From NCBI GenBank assembly GCA_943736015.1, contig OX031059.1, positions 22,190,501 through 22,254,500 on the forward strand: a DNA stretch of 64,000 nucleotides, in the 5' to 3' direction. A model generated the notes under the pieces. The model was not told the DNA's origin and did no database searches. It worked only from the letters and a program-made list of their open reading frames with translations. Of the stretch, positions 1 through 9,316 are shown piece after piece; positions within the stretch are counted from its first letter, which is position 1, and every line of letters starts with the position of its first letter. The position numbers and the translations under genes were made by a program. This DNA comes from Tridacna crocea (taxonomy: Eukaryota; Mollusca; Bivalvia; Cardiida; Cardiidae).

Positions 1-129
1 ATTTTTTCCTTTTCCCACAGTGTTTTCCAATCCTTTCATAGATTGAAATTGTCATTTGGACCACATTTGTCAGCTGCAAATGCTTTAAATATGGACAAGG
101 CTAAATTTTGTCATCTGGTAAAGAGTTAA
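1..129 (-). repeat. TTAA MITE family 1, partial at window edge
   Basis: Only the end of the copy is inside the window: the right arm of the central palindrome (CCTTTTCCCACAGTGTTTT), then the 'CAAATGCTTT...GGACAAGGCTAAA' segment and the terminal GGTAAAGAG-TTAA. Minus orientation by the convention that the end reading CCAAATTGAAAGCATTTGC is the left end. The last TTAA (126-129) is shared with the next copy. Confidence 0.85.
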
Positions 130-329
130 CCCATTACCACACAATCTCTACTTTTGACGCTCCTAAGAAAGAAGCCTTTTGAAAACGTAACCAGCATTTT
201 CTCCTTTTCCCACAGTGTTTTCTACCCATCCCAGAAAAAATTTATACATTTTCAGTCACCTTTATTTTGTCGTCTGCAAATGCTTTCAATTTGGACCAGT
301 CCAAAACTTTCTCATATGGTAAGAGTTAA
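126..329 (-). repeat. TTAA MITE family 1, shares TTAA with preceding copy
   Basis: Starts TTAACCCATTACCACACAAT and ends ATGGTAAGAGTTAA. One arm of the central palindrome is lost: GAAAACGTAACCAGCATTTTC runs straight into the right arm. It abuts the copy before it across a single TTAA. Confidence 0.85.
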
Positions 330-566
330 AAGACATGATGTTTGTAAATGCAGTAAAGGGTTTATGCAAGGATGAGAATTTATTTGAATAAATTTGGTTT
401 AATAAGAAATTGCAAAAGTAGAAGATAACACTATTTTCCCTCTATTCTTATATAAAATACATTTTCAACACTGCATGCCGCCATTTTACTTTGCATTGAA
501 GACTCACAAGTTCCTTGGACTTTTGCCTGTTATTCCTTTGTTGCAAGCTCCCTTGTTCTCGACTCT

Positions 567-745
567 TTTATTGAAGAACTTCAAAATCTTTGTGGGAAAA
601 GGAGAAAATACTGCTGACCAGGCTGCATTTTCTCCTTTGCCCCTCACTTTTCAAGTTTATCAAAGAACTGCAGCTTGTTTGAAACAATTTTAAATTTGTC
701 ATCTGCACTTATTTTCCATTTGGAAGCGTCAAAATTTGTGGTCTG
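567..745. repeat. Degenerate family 1 MITE
   Basis: Keeps TTTGTGGGAAAAGGAGAAAA and a decayed right arm (GCATTTTCTCCTTTGCCCC), followed by 'AATTTGTCATCTGC'. The ends are no longer recognisable. A SINE tail begins directly after it. Confidence 0.5.
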
Positions 746-747
746 CA

Positions 748-947
748 GTTTGATTGAATTGTGTTTTACGCCGCTTTCAACATTATCTCAGTCATATCAC
801 AGCAACAGATCACATATTCATGTTTCCTCGGTTTCACCAGTACTAGGCTAGGCTCTGAAGTGTCTTGCTAAAGGATACTCCTGTGAGGCTCGAACCAGGG
901 CCTATACTTTACTACTGAGCCACACAGAACCCGTGTTAGCCATCATT
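748..947 (-). repeat. tRNA-derived SINE with A and B boxes
   Basis: Read on the minus strand, the element opens with an A-box-like TGGCTCAGTAG (complement of 913-923) and a canonical B box GGTTCGAGCC (complement of 887-896). A unique body and a tail near 748 follow. The A-B spacing is shorter than in a tRNA. A headless relative lies at 17820-17947, where the same body (GTGTTTTACGCC, ACTAGGCTAGGCTCTGAAG) is inserted in a MITE. These internal Pol III promoter boxes identify a SINE rather than a functional tRNA gene. Confidence 0.7.
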
Positions 948-989
948 CTAACTTTTCATGTAAATCACAATGAAAAAAGTCTAGAAAGG

Positions 990-1204
990 AAACCCTTTAC
1001 CACAAAATGCTAGCTTTTAACTACCCTGTGACATGAGCCTTTGGAAAATATTGTTGGAAAAGGAAAAGATGCTGGTAAGCAGCATTTTCTCCTTTTTCCA
1101 CAATGTTTTCTACTCTATCCATGAAAAATTGCACCAGTTAAGCCACACAGAAATTTTCGTCTGCAAATGCTGTCAATTTGGATTGTTGTCTAATAAAGGG
1201 TTAA
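990..1204 (-). repeat. TTAA MITE family 1
   Basis: Begins CCCTTTACCACAAAATGC and ends AATAAAGGGTTAA. The central palindrome is diverged (GGAAAAGATGCTGGTAAGCA). The right TTAA is intact; the left is AAAC. Confidence 0.8.
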
Positions 1205-1300
1205 AGATTTGATCTACAATGGAAAAATACACCAATTCCCCTTTCCCCCCAATCTTTTAAAATGTTTTCTTCCTCTGGGCTTGTTCAAACTCGGGATTGT

Positions 1301-1528
1301 TTGACCCTTTACCCCATAATGCATTTCTATGGTATCTCAAATTGACCCTAAATAACAGCAAGGATGAAGCCGTTTTTTATGTGTATAGGATACCTTTTGA
1401 TAGCATAGAAAACATTGTGCCAAAAGGTGAAATTGCTCGTCACGAGCAATTTCACCTTTTGCCACAATTTTTTCCAAAGGCTCCTACAAGCAATGTGTAG
1501 AAACGAGTATCTATGAGTAAAGGGTTAA
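1301..1528 (+). repeat. Family 2 MITE (uninterrupted copy)
   Basis: Ends are TTGACCCTTTACCCCATAA and AGTAAAGGGTTAA, so the termini match family 1. The internal palindrome differs: AAAAGGTGAAATTGCTCGTC pairs with ACGAGCAATTTCACCTTTTG. This uninterrupted copy is the reference that shows where the 10.2 kb foldback broke the other copy (39260-49662). Confidence 0.85.
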
Positions 1529-1553
1529 TGAAGGGTTGAGATAGTACTCACCC

Positions 1554-1650
1554 TCAGTCCCATTCATATTTGTCCAGCTGTTTACAGCGGAAGCATTTCA
1601 GCTTCACCATGTTGTCAAATTTCTTCTGCATCTCTTCTTCTGAATAATGT
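1554..1650 (-). CDS. Small membrane protein gene, last coding exon
   Basis: The minus-strand acceptor ...TTTTGTGCAG is followed by one base completing a Lys codon, then 31 codons and TGA. The reading starts HYSEEEMQKKFDNMVKLKCF and ends KQLDKYEWD; it is charged, with a CxxC pair (CFRC). The other two frames are closed. Just after the stop lies a donor-like GTGAGTACT, which may be a 3'UTR intron. Phase agrees with the exon at 2827-2984. Confidence 0.55.
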
Positions 1651-1904
1651 CTGCACAAAAGGAAAACACAGAAATGTACCTTTAGACAACAATGTAATGC
1701 AAAGGATCAATTGATGGGTTTGGTCTTTGGAAAGGTATAAAACAGTGTGGGAGTGTGGGTGGAAACGACAAATGCTTGTCATTACAACATTTTCATTTTT
1801 ATACACCAAAAGGGTTGTTTTATGTTATGGCCCTGGGCCCCTGTCAATCTGTCCGTCTCTCTGTATGTCTGTTCTCCCGTTCCTCCACTAGCAACTTCTT
1901 GTGG

Positions 1905-1965
1905 TGGCCACCAGGTCACGAGTCCGGCACCCTCACCAGTGAGCCACCCGGGCAGGCACAAATGT
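1905..1965 (-). repeat. SINE head fragment
   Basis: The minus-strand CCCGGGTGGCTCACTGGTGA, followed by GACTCGTGACCTGGTGG, matches the tRNA-like head of the SINEs at 4928-5202 and 33649-33917. No body is attached. Confidence 0.5.
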
Positions 1966-2233
1966 CTGAATGCCCCTTTTTGCGCAGTTTAAGTCAAGTA
2001 TACATCTGTTGCTGCTTCAGCAAACTCTTCACAAAATTACAAAATCTTTAGAATTGTTCTCATTGCAAGCTTTTTGCAGGTGACAAATTCAGTGTCATTC
2101 AAATGATGGGATTTGTCTTCAAAAGGATTAAATACTTGTTCGAAAATAGAAAAAATCCTGTTACAAGCTCATTATAAGACTCCTTTCTCTTTTTCCAAAA
2201 ATGTTTTCAAAATCTTTCTTCTTTGGAGTCATC

Positions 2234-2462
2234 TTAACCCTTTACCAAACAACAAAACTTTGGACTGATCCTAATTGAAAGCACTTGCACACAACAAAAT
2301 TAACGTAACTCAAAATTTGAACTTTGTTTCAAGTAGGGTAGAAAACATTGTGGTAAAAGGAGAAAATGCTGGTTACCAGCATTTTCTCCTTTTCCCATAA
2401 TGTTTTCAAAAGGCCTCTATCTCAGGGTCATAAAAACCAGGGATTGTTTGGTAAAGGGTTAA
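2234..2462 (+). repeat. TTAA MITE family 1, intact
   Basis: Both TTAAs are present (2234-2237 and 2459-2462). The ends read TTAACCCTTTACCAAACAAC and TTTGGTAAAGGGTTAA, and the centre is a full palindrome ending with GGTTACC at the apex. It lies between the two exons of the small membrane protein gene. Confidence 0.92.
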
Positions 2463-2533
2463 CATGGATATGTTCGATAAGTAGATAACGGATTAAATAT
2501 ACAGTGTATTGGCATTAAGAGACCACCATCTGA

Positions 2534-2763
2534 AAACCCTTTACCACACAATGACAACTTGTAACACACCTGAAAAAAAAACAGCTTTTGAAAACTTTGT
2601 GGGAAAAGGAGGAAATGCTGGTTACCAACATTTTCTCCTTTTCCCACAATGTCTTCTTCCCTTTCAAAGAAAAATCATTTCATATGAGCCATTTTGAAAC
2701 CGTCATCAGCAAATGCTTTCAATTTTGACAGGTCTAAATTCTTGTTGTGTGGTAAAGGTTTAA
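2534..2763 (-). repeat. TTAA MITE family 1
   Basis: Starts ACCCTTTACCACACAATGAC and ends GTGGTAAAGGTTTAA. The palindrome is nearly intact (GGGAAAAGGAGGAAATGCTG). The left TTAA is mutated to AAAA. Intronic in the small membrane protein gene. Confidence 0.85.
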
Positions 2764-2826
2764 AAAACACACCCATTTGTTGCTTTTCTAATATGATCTC
2801 TTTGTTACATGTTGGACAGTACTTAC

Positions 2827-2984
2827 TTTTTTTCAAATGCGTCAAACATTTGCTTCTTCTTTATAACCAGAAAGTAGATTGTCAGAGTGCCTGTAACTAC
2901 AGCTAAGCCTGTACCGATTTTCAACAGTGTGTTATAACTATTAGCCACACGGTATCTCCAGAATTTTTCTGGTGGTCTTTCAAT
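2827..2984 (-). CDS. Small single-pass membrane protein, main exon
   Basis: The minus strand has acceptor TACATGCATTTCAG, a 52-codon open exon and donor GTAAGTACTG; the split Lys codon (AA|A) joins to 1554-1650. The reading IERPPEKFWRYRVANSYNTL is followed by a ~20-residue hydrophobic segment (LAVVTGTLTIYFLVI), then KKKQMFDAFEKK. The frame is open upstream to an ATG at 3050, so a 106-residue single-frame start (MNLEEHQKLADY...) is an alternative to an unseen first exon. A short N-terminus, one membrane span and a basic/acidic tail with 'DAF..Y' are loosely like cytochrome c oxidase subunit 6C. The match is too weak to name the gene. Confidence 0.5.
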
Positions 2985-3051
2985 CTGAAATGCATGTAGA
3001 AAGGCAGTAATATTATAATCTGCTAGCTTTTGATGTTCTTCTAAATTCATC

Positions 3052-3227
3052 TTAACTCTTTACCAAACAACAAAATTTTAGACTGGTCCAAATTGAAAGC
3101 ACTTGCAGACAACAAAATAAACGTAACTCAAAAATTGACAATTCTTTCAAAAAGGGTAGAATACAATGTGGAAAAAGGCTCCTATCTCAGGGTCATAAAA
3201 ACCAGGAATTGTTTGGGAAAGGGTTAA
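3052..3227 (+). repeat. TTAA MITE family 1 with palindrome deleted
   Basis: Both TTAAs and both ends are good (TTAACTCTTTACCAAACAAC; GGGAAAGGGTTAA). The sequence jumps from 'AATACAATGTGGAAAAAG' to 'GCTCCTATCTCAGGG', losing the hairpin cleanly. It abuts the possible start codon of the small membrane protein. Confidence 0.85.
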
Positions 3228-3249
3228 AGTTAAGTTAAAAACTTGTTTA

Positions 3250-3677
3250 TGAAAGGGTTAAAGTTTAGTTGAAAACTATATTCCAAGCAACCTCTAGACT
3301 TAATAAACCTGAGGAAAAATGTCTTTGAAAACCTAGTGGTAACAGGAAAAGTCCAGACAACCAGCTTTTGAGACCATCTGCAGATAACAAAGACCTTCTG
3401 CAAATGCTCTGAATTCTGGCTACCCAAAGCTGCCAGCACACCCATCATTTTATTCTACATAGGCCAGTAGTATACTATGGCAATGGTGCTCTGTCGATCC
3501 ATAAGCAATTTCTTACATGCACAACTCCTCCTACAGTTTCCATCTGACTTACCACAACTTTTTCTTCCCATTCAAAGACAGAAATCATCATTTGAATGAG
3601 TTGTAATTTGGCCTCTGCAAAGGCTTTTCAATTGGCCGAGTCAAAAATTTTGTAGTTTGGTAACAACTGAAGAGTTA
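3250..3677. repeat. Decayed family 1 MITE fragments
   Basis: Two eroded pieces. 3250-3430 has 'GAGGAAAAATGTCTTTGAAAA'-like right-end sequence. 3550-3677 keeps 'CTGCAAAGGCTTTTCAATTGG' and 'GTTTGGTAACAACTGAAGAGTTAA'-like termini in shortened form. No intact palindrome. Confidence 0.45.
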
Positions 3678-3895
3678 ATTATCGTTTTATTATTTATTGT
3701 AAATTTGTACAGTTAATTCAGGTTTTTTATGGAAGACATTTCATCATCCGATAGAAATTGGTGGATTTATTATTCTGCTTACCCTAGCTTCAAGCCTTGT
3801 TATCGTAAGAGAAATAACTTTCGACACTGACAGATCCTTTTGAATGGTAGAGCACAGAGTGCCAGTACAAACTGTTCACTTCTGTTCTGTTACTT

Positions 3896-4120
3896 TATCC
3901 TTTACCACACAGCAAAATTTTAGACCGATCCAAATTGAAAGCATTTGCAGATGACAATTTCATAGTGGCTTATATATATGTAAATTTTCTTCGACAGGGT
4001 AGAAAACTTTGTGGGAAAAGGAGAAAATGCTGGTTACCAGCACTTTCTCCTTTCCCCACAATGTTTTCAACAGGCTTCTCTCTAAAGGTTATCAAAAGGC
4101 ATCACTGTGGTAAAGGTTAA
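3896..4120 (+). repeat. TTAA MITE family 1
   Basis: Starts TATCCTTTACCACACAGC, then AAATTTTAGACCGATCC. Full palindrome (GAAAATGCTGGTTACCAGC). Ends GTGGTAAAGGTTAA. Confidence 0.88.
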
Positions 4121-4219
4121 CTGTCCACTAGAGACAACAACAACAACCAAACAAACAAATTCATTGAATTGACATGCTTTGCCAAATTGACCTTTATTGA
4201 CACAAACACATAAGACCTT

Positions 4220-4438
4220 TCCTCTCTAATAATCCCGACTTTTAACGACCCTGAAGAAGCGTTTTGAAAACATTGTGGGAAAAGGAGAAAATGCTGGTAA
4301 CCAGCATTTTGTTTTTTATCCTATAAAATTTCTGCCAAATCACAGAAAAATTTCCTTATTCCCCGTTTAATTAAGTTAGTGTCTGGAAATGTTTTCAGTC
4401 AGAACAAGCCTACATTTTGCTGCAGGGTAAAGAGTTAA
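4220..4438 (-). repeat. TTAA MITE family 1
   Basis: The left end has lost its CCCTTTACC but continues AATCCCGACTTTTAACGACC. The right palindrome arm is scrambled (GCATTTTGTTTTTTATCC). Ends GCAGGGTAAAGAGTTAA. Confidence 0.8.
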
Positions 4439-4524
4439 GCTTGTTGTCTGCAAATGCTCACAATCTGGATAATCACAAGTATTTATTGTTTAGTACAGGA
4501 TAAATCAGTAAAAGACTTTTGTAT

Positions 4525-4754
4525 AACTCTACCAATAGACAAAATTTTAGACTTCTTCAAATAGAAGCATTTGCAGATGACAAAACAAATTCAACTGATA
4601 ATTTGAAATTTGTGCTGGGGACTTGGGAAGGGTACAAAACTTTGTGGTAAAAGGAGAAAATGATAGTTACTAGCATTTTCTCCTTTTCCTACAATGTTTT
4701 CAAAGTTTTTTTTAAGGGTAGTTAAAATTCGATATGGTGTGGTAAAGAGATAAA
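4525..4754 (+). repeat. TTAA MITE family 1, mutated ends
   Basis: AACTCTACCAATAGACAAAA on the left and GTGTGGTAAAGAGATAAAG on the right. The palindrome is diverged at its apex (GATAGTTACTAGC). Confidence 0.8.
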
Positions 4755-4927
4755 GAATCGTAGTATGTATATTACCCTAGCAACTTCAGTAGAACTCATC
4801 TGAAAGTAAAAAGAAAAAAAAAACCATAATCAAAATGGAGCCAGTTTGATCATGTATATGAAAGTGATTCATCACATAAATAATCAAAGTGCTGTAAGCA
4901 CTGTAATCAGTCATCACTGAATGATTA

Positions 4928-5202
4928 TTGGTTGGTTGGTTGATTGTATTGGAGTTTAATGCCACTTTAACAGCTAAGGTCATGTCATGGCGATCGGTGA
5001 CGCACATGTGTTTCCTGACTTTCTCACACCAGTACTAACACAACTTTTCTTTCCAAAGCCACCGACTACGTTTCTCACATGCTTCTGCAGAGGTGAGAGG
5101 CGAAAATACGACAGAAAGAAAGTTCACCTCAACCAAGGATAGAACTCACAACCACCGGGTCATGAGTCCGTCAACCTCAACACTGAGCCATCGGGGCGGA
5201 GC
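4928..5202 (-). repeat. Full-length SINE with 13-bp target duplication
   Basis: A perfect direct repeat CACTGAATGATTA flanks the element (4915-4927 and 5203-5215). On the minus strand the head reads GATGGCTCAGTG (A-box-like; complement of 5181-5190), then a body rich in CTCACCTCTGCAGAAGC. The other end has TTAAACTCCAATACAATC. The length and long exact duplication are as expected for LINE-mobilised SINEs. The homologous copy is 33649-33917. Confidence 0.85.
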
Positions 5203-5418
5203 CACTGAATGATTAAGCAATGCGAATATTTTCAAGGATATAATTTTTGTCACGGCAACCAGAGTTTTTAATGAAAATTACTTAAGTTAGTTTAAAATTT
5301 GACTTCAGAAAAGCATTTCACCAATTACTAGTGGACATATAACACTTGCCGTGAGTACTACTTCTTGGAGGCGAGTTAGAGTTCGTTCAAAATTTTCTAG
5401 TCATTTTTGCAAATAGAT

Positions 5419-5673
5419 CTACTGCTGACATAGGTAATTAGTGTTTATTCCAGAACGGAATAGCAGGGCGCGCCGCCCTGCCCCCTTTTCACTCCGCCCT
5501 TGTGCCCTCGAATTTGTGAACACCCGCCCTGTTGCCCTTATCATATACATACTAAACTTGTCTGTGTATTGTTCTGGTTTCAAAACAAACCACCCGGCTA
5601 CATGGGCAAAAAACTCTTCTTCAGTGTGTAGGCTCCGTCTCGTAAAGCTTGCACAGTCACAAAAAGTCGCCAT
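5419..5673 (-). CDS. Candidate exon or spurious ORF (MATFCDC...)
   Basis: The minus strand opens with ATGGCGACTTTTTGTGACTG and reads MATFCDCASFTRRSLHTEEE, continuing through FFAHVAGWFVLKPEQYTDKF to a usable donor (TTTA|GTATGT near 5550). Beyond it the frame runs into a low-complexity CCCTGCCCC-type stretch. The amino-acid composition is gene-like up to the donor. The phase does not join to the exon at 2984, and no partner exon was found. Unrecognised; could be the first exon of another gene or chance. Confidence 0.25.
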   Translation of the reverse strand: MATFCDCASFTRRSLHTEEEFFAHVAGWFVLKPEQYTDKFSMYMIRATGRVFTNSRAQGRSEKGAGRRALLFRSGINTNYLCQQ

Positions 5674-5719
5674 AAATTTCTTCCAATCTGACTATATTCA
5701 TGAAATACAGCCAATCTAA

Positions 5720-6300
5720 GACTAAGGGTGACAGTAATTATCCTTTATCAACTTCGTCAGTTAAGACAGGACAGCAGGGTGTTATAATCCTTCTCTGTCA
5801 TTAACTTGCTAAACCATCCCTTTATCCCTCGAAATCTTGACTTTTTCCCACCACAGGTACATTAACGTCTGCTAATTTCTTTAAATGACGTCACACAATC
5901 AGTGATATTTATCAATACTTGAATAGTTTTTAAATAAAGCTGAATTAACTCTTATTGCAGCTGGAGATTATCATTTCGTATATTTTTTGCATAAATTACA
6001 AGTACGGATGGTAAACCAAAGTTGCCAACTATCTTGAAAATACTCGATGTTTGCTATTCAAGCATCGGCAATTTTTTTAAAGCAAAATCTGCATTGCAGT
6101 GTTCTATTTTTAGCAGTGTATTTATAGAATGGCTATGCAGTAGTGCACTACTCCATCAGTAGGTCTACACATTTTGTAATTCTTTCTATGTAATAATTAA
6201 GTTTTTTTGATGTTTATTAATCAAAATTATTGTCATTTCACAGCTGAGAAGAAGTTTTTCTTTTATAATTACTCTGGACATTTTTTGTTATCTGACAAGA
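5720..6300. other. Unassigned AT-rich stretch
   Basis: I see no exon, RNA gene or repeat end here. Homopolymer runs and short AT-rich sequence only. Confidence 0.5.
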
Positions 6301-6302
6301 AG

Positions 6303-6663
6303 TTAGGTAGTGGACCTGTAATAGAAAACAGCTATTTCCAAAATATTATTATCCTACAAAATTTGCTAAAATGAGTATTATTGTACTACTTTAACCGAAC
6401 CACTTTTTCCTTTTTTTCCTTCCTAGAATTATTATTTATAAATCCAAAACCATTGTATTCTCATTACAAAGCAAATTAATAATTACCTCCCTTTTCTGAA
6501 AACTAACAAAAGTATCAACAATTGTTTTTAAGATAGACATCAAAGGCATTTCTAATCGGTCAAAAATATGCATAAGTATTTTATCTCTATAAATCCGTAT
6601 TTATCAACTATCTAGAACTTTTATTCCATGCTACACTAGAGTGTTACGGGTCTACTACATTAA
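6303..6663 (-). repeat. TTAA-flanked MITE, 'GTAGTAGACC' family
   Basis: Ends are TTAGGTAGTGGACCTGTAAT and GTTACGGGTCTACTACATTAA, an inverted terminal repeat of about 18 bp with one TTAA kept and one mutated to TTAG. The interior matches 12758-13125 in reverse orientation (GATAGTTGATAAATACGGAT on its minus strand). Confidence 0.8.
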
Positions 6664-6890
6664 AGGTAAGTGTGACAGTGCATCATGGGATCATAAATTA
6701 CATGGCAATCAAAACCTGTATAGTCAGATTGTGTTGCTTTGAGTCTATGAGTTGATAAGAATCTTTTCTTATTCTTTTCTTATTCTTTTCGTTAATATGC
6801 AATTCACATCCAAAGTTATAGTTAGAACTTGTTTCCAAAAGAGTAAAGGACACTGTTTTGCCTTTATATGAGAAGTCATTCAACAAGGCA

Positions 6891-7061
6891 ATGTTCCTCC
6901 CTGCCCCTTTTTCCTGCCTCCCTGCCCCTTTTTCCTGCCTCCCTGCCCTTTTGCCTCGTCTAGAATAATCACTAATTGTTCCTCCCTGCCCCTTTTTTTG
7001 TACCTCCCTGCCCCTTTTTCCTGCCTCCCTGCCCTTTTGCCTCGTCTAGAATAATCACTAA
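6891..7061 (+). repeat. Two-unit tandem repeat of 86 bp with CCTGCCCC subrepeats
   Basis: Two copies of ~86 bp (6891-6976 and 6977-7061), each ending GTCTAGAATAATCACTAATT. Each is itself built of ~19 bp CTCCCTGCCCCTTTTTCCTG subunits. An inverted fragment of the unit end (AATTAGTGTTTATTCC) plus CCCTGCCCC sequence occurs near 5437-5515. Confidence 0.85.
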
Positions 7062-7420
7062 TTTATAACACATCAATACAAATCGCTTATATGTGAAAAG
7101 TACTGCAAAAACATCTTCTGTGAAAATTGCATTAACAATTCTTTATTTCATTCATCACCAAACTGTGAACAAAATTATTGTAATCCATACTTTCAACTAA
7201 ATTCACACAATGTAATTAACTGTATAATCATTTACAAATACTTAAAAATTGTTCTTTTCATCTTTATATGTATGCATACATACATTATGTACTATAGTAC
7301 TGCAAAAGTAGGATGAAAGCTGTATCAAAGTAAACCTAAATTGGGCTCTCTGCTTTACTTAAAAATAAAGTGTAATTGCAAGATATGGAAATTGCCTTTG
7401 CTATACTTTTCTCAAAATTA
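7062..7420. other. AT-rich, nothing recognised
   Basis: No exon or repeat end that I can support. A short run of alternating TATGCATACATACATTATG occurs near 7270. Confidence 0.5.
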
Positions 7421-7422
7421 AG

Positions 7423-7536
7423 GCCGAATCTTCTTCTGCCTTGGGCCGAATCTTCTTCTAGGTGGTCCGAATCTTCTTGGGTCCGAATCTTCTCAAGATT
7501 TCGTGTTGGTCCGATTCTTCTTGGGTCCGAATCTTC
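7423..7536 (+). repeat. Short minisatellite, GGTCCGAATCTTCTT units
   Basis: Five or more imperfect 15-20 bp units (GGGCCGAATCTTCTTCTA, GGTCCGAATCTTCTTGG, GGTCCGATTCTTCTTGG). Their lack of stops produces open frames on both strands that are not genes. Confidence 0.8.
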
Positions 7537-7540
7537 CTCC

Positions 7541-8120
7541 ACCCATTCAGCACTTGGCTACGTGCGATTCTCGCTACAGTATTATCGGCTATTTCCCCTT
7601 GAGAAGTAGTACTTCCGTGAATGAGAACTGACAAACTTTGAAGTATCAGTGAAGACTATGGTAGGTTATGCAACTGAATAGAATAATTACATTAACTCTG
7701 CGCAGGTTTCAAGTAAATTTAACTGCCAAATTAACTTCAAGAAACTCACCTTGATGACCTTCTCAAAAAGCGTACCGGAAGTAACTGATTATGTCGATTA
7801 AGTACCGAAGGAAAGTAATAATACGCATGTAATTTTTTAGACGGAAAGGAATATAATTGTCTATAGAGACGGAAAAGAAAACAATTGTCTATACAATCTG
7901 TATTTCGCTTAATCCTTAAGCTGCTCATCGAGACTCACCAACTTTGTATAGACAGTGAAGATAAAGATAATACTACAAGGGAGGTGCATTCTGATCTTTG
8001 ATCTACAGTCTTAGTAGAAGATTTTTTTTTCAGCGAAAAATAAGTTTGAAATAGTTCTATAATTCCGGTCTTCACTGTTGGCTTGAAAGTTTTATCTAAC
8101 TTATTTAGCAGGATATATGG
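7541..8120. other. Unassigned; possible splice donors only
   Basis: The minus strand has two donor-like sites (CATCAAG|GTGAGTTTC at about 7746 and GTTG|GTGAGTC at about 7935) preceded by short open frames. I could not connect them to coding exons. Confidence 0.3.
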
Positions 8121-8121
8121 T

Positions 8122-8351
8122 TTAACTCATTACCAAACGACAAAATTTTAGGTTTGTCCAAATCGAAAACATTTGCAGACAATAAAATAAAAGTGACAGA
8201 AAACTTGAAATCTATTTTGTGAAGAATAGAAAACATTGTGGGAAAAAGGAGAAAATGCTGGTTACCAGCATTTTCTTCTTTTCCCACAATGTTTTCTAAA
8301 GCCCTCTTTCTCAGGGTCAACAAAAGTAGGGTTTGTGTGGTAATGGGTTAA
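8122..8351 (+). repeat. TTAA MITE family 1, intact
   Basis: TTAACTCATTACCAAACGAC to GTGTGGTAATGGGTTAA, both TTAAs present. Palindrome nearly perfect, with one extra A in the left arm (GGGAAAAAGGAGAAAA). Confidence 0.92.
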
Positions 8352-9055
8352 ATTCAATACAGTCCGTTTAAATTGTGGATCGCAATCTAACAATCTAACA
8401 GAAATCGAGTTTCGTCTATCTGACCAAGGATATTGTTTGAGCTTCTCGGCTCAGTTTGAGCTTTGACAAAGAAAGTTCAAACACTCATTCTCACTTGTAC
8501 CCCCACTTTTGTTGTCTGATCTTGATCTATACAAGCAACAACTGTATGAAATATTACACTGATATAAGCTGTTTACTTAGAATATATATTCTTTAGAAAG
8601 TAATCCAGAGTATTCATGACCCTGAAGAAGAAGGCTTCTAATAGTAGACCTAAGGTGAAAATAGAAGAGTAACGCATCCTCATGGGAATCTTGTTACATG
8701 GCCTTCAGTCCCCGAAAAATGTACAGAATCGGCTAAGCCAAGAGTAATCCATGACAAATTTTCTAATTATAAATAGATCTACCGGGAAACAAATATCTAT
8801 CGATATAACTATCACGATAATTTTATCTCGAATGTCAGCTTCATGCACGATTGAGAAATATTGAGCGTATAAGGTGATTTTTTTTTTTTTTAAGGAAACT
8901 TTTCACTATTTCGATAAAATTTCCATGAATCTTTAATTTATCGCTATAGTTTTCTAAAATTATTATGTTGGGGACATCGTATCTCGTTGCAGAAATATGC
9001 TACCATAATATCCCGTTCATTCATTCTTTTATCTTATAATTTGTGCGACTTTTAG
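8352..9055. other. Unassigned intergenic stretch
   Basis: No supported gene. A T-run near 8880 and simple AT-rich sequence. The block that follows is duplicated elsewhere. Confidence 0.5.
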
Positions 9056-9240
9056 AAATTCTTGTAGTTCATGAACACTTTTTCTTTCTTTCCAATCTGT
9101 TTACACCGATTTTCGTCATTAGGAACTTCTGTATGGCACGAACCGGAAACCGGCTTCATTTAAGAATATTTTTATGGTCAATGGGAGAAAACTCGTACAC
9201 ACTGCTATCACTTTCTTGATGGCAGAATTACTTCCCTTAT
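9056..9240 (+). repeat. Dispersed repeat, paralogous with 35766-35950
   Basis: About 185 bp with the same order of words in both places: TTGAACACT/CATGAACACT, TTTACACYGATTTWCGTCA, ACCGGCT, TGGTCAAWGGGAGAAAACTC and TGGCAGARTTACTTCCCTTA. Many substitutions, so an old duplication or a dispersed element. Confidence 0.7.
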
Positions 9241-9242
9241 TT

Positions 9243-9316
9243 TAAGCCGATTCCATAAGATATTTTTGGCAATAAATACAGTATTTATTGCCAAAAATAT
9301 CTTATGGATTCGGCTT
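9243..9316. repeat. Near-perfect 74 bp palindrome
   Basis: AAGCCGATTCCATAAGATAT with TTTTTGGCAATAAATAC pairs with the following GTATTTATTGCCAAAAATAT and CTTATGGATTCGGCTT, with essentially no loop. A foldback element or recombination product. Confidence 0.9.

Noticed and set aside
7376..7609. Plus-strand ORF with Ser/Trp-rich repeats
   Set aside because: Translation of the GGTCCGAATCTTCTT minisatellite.
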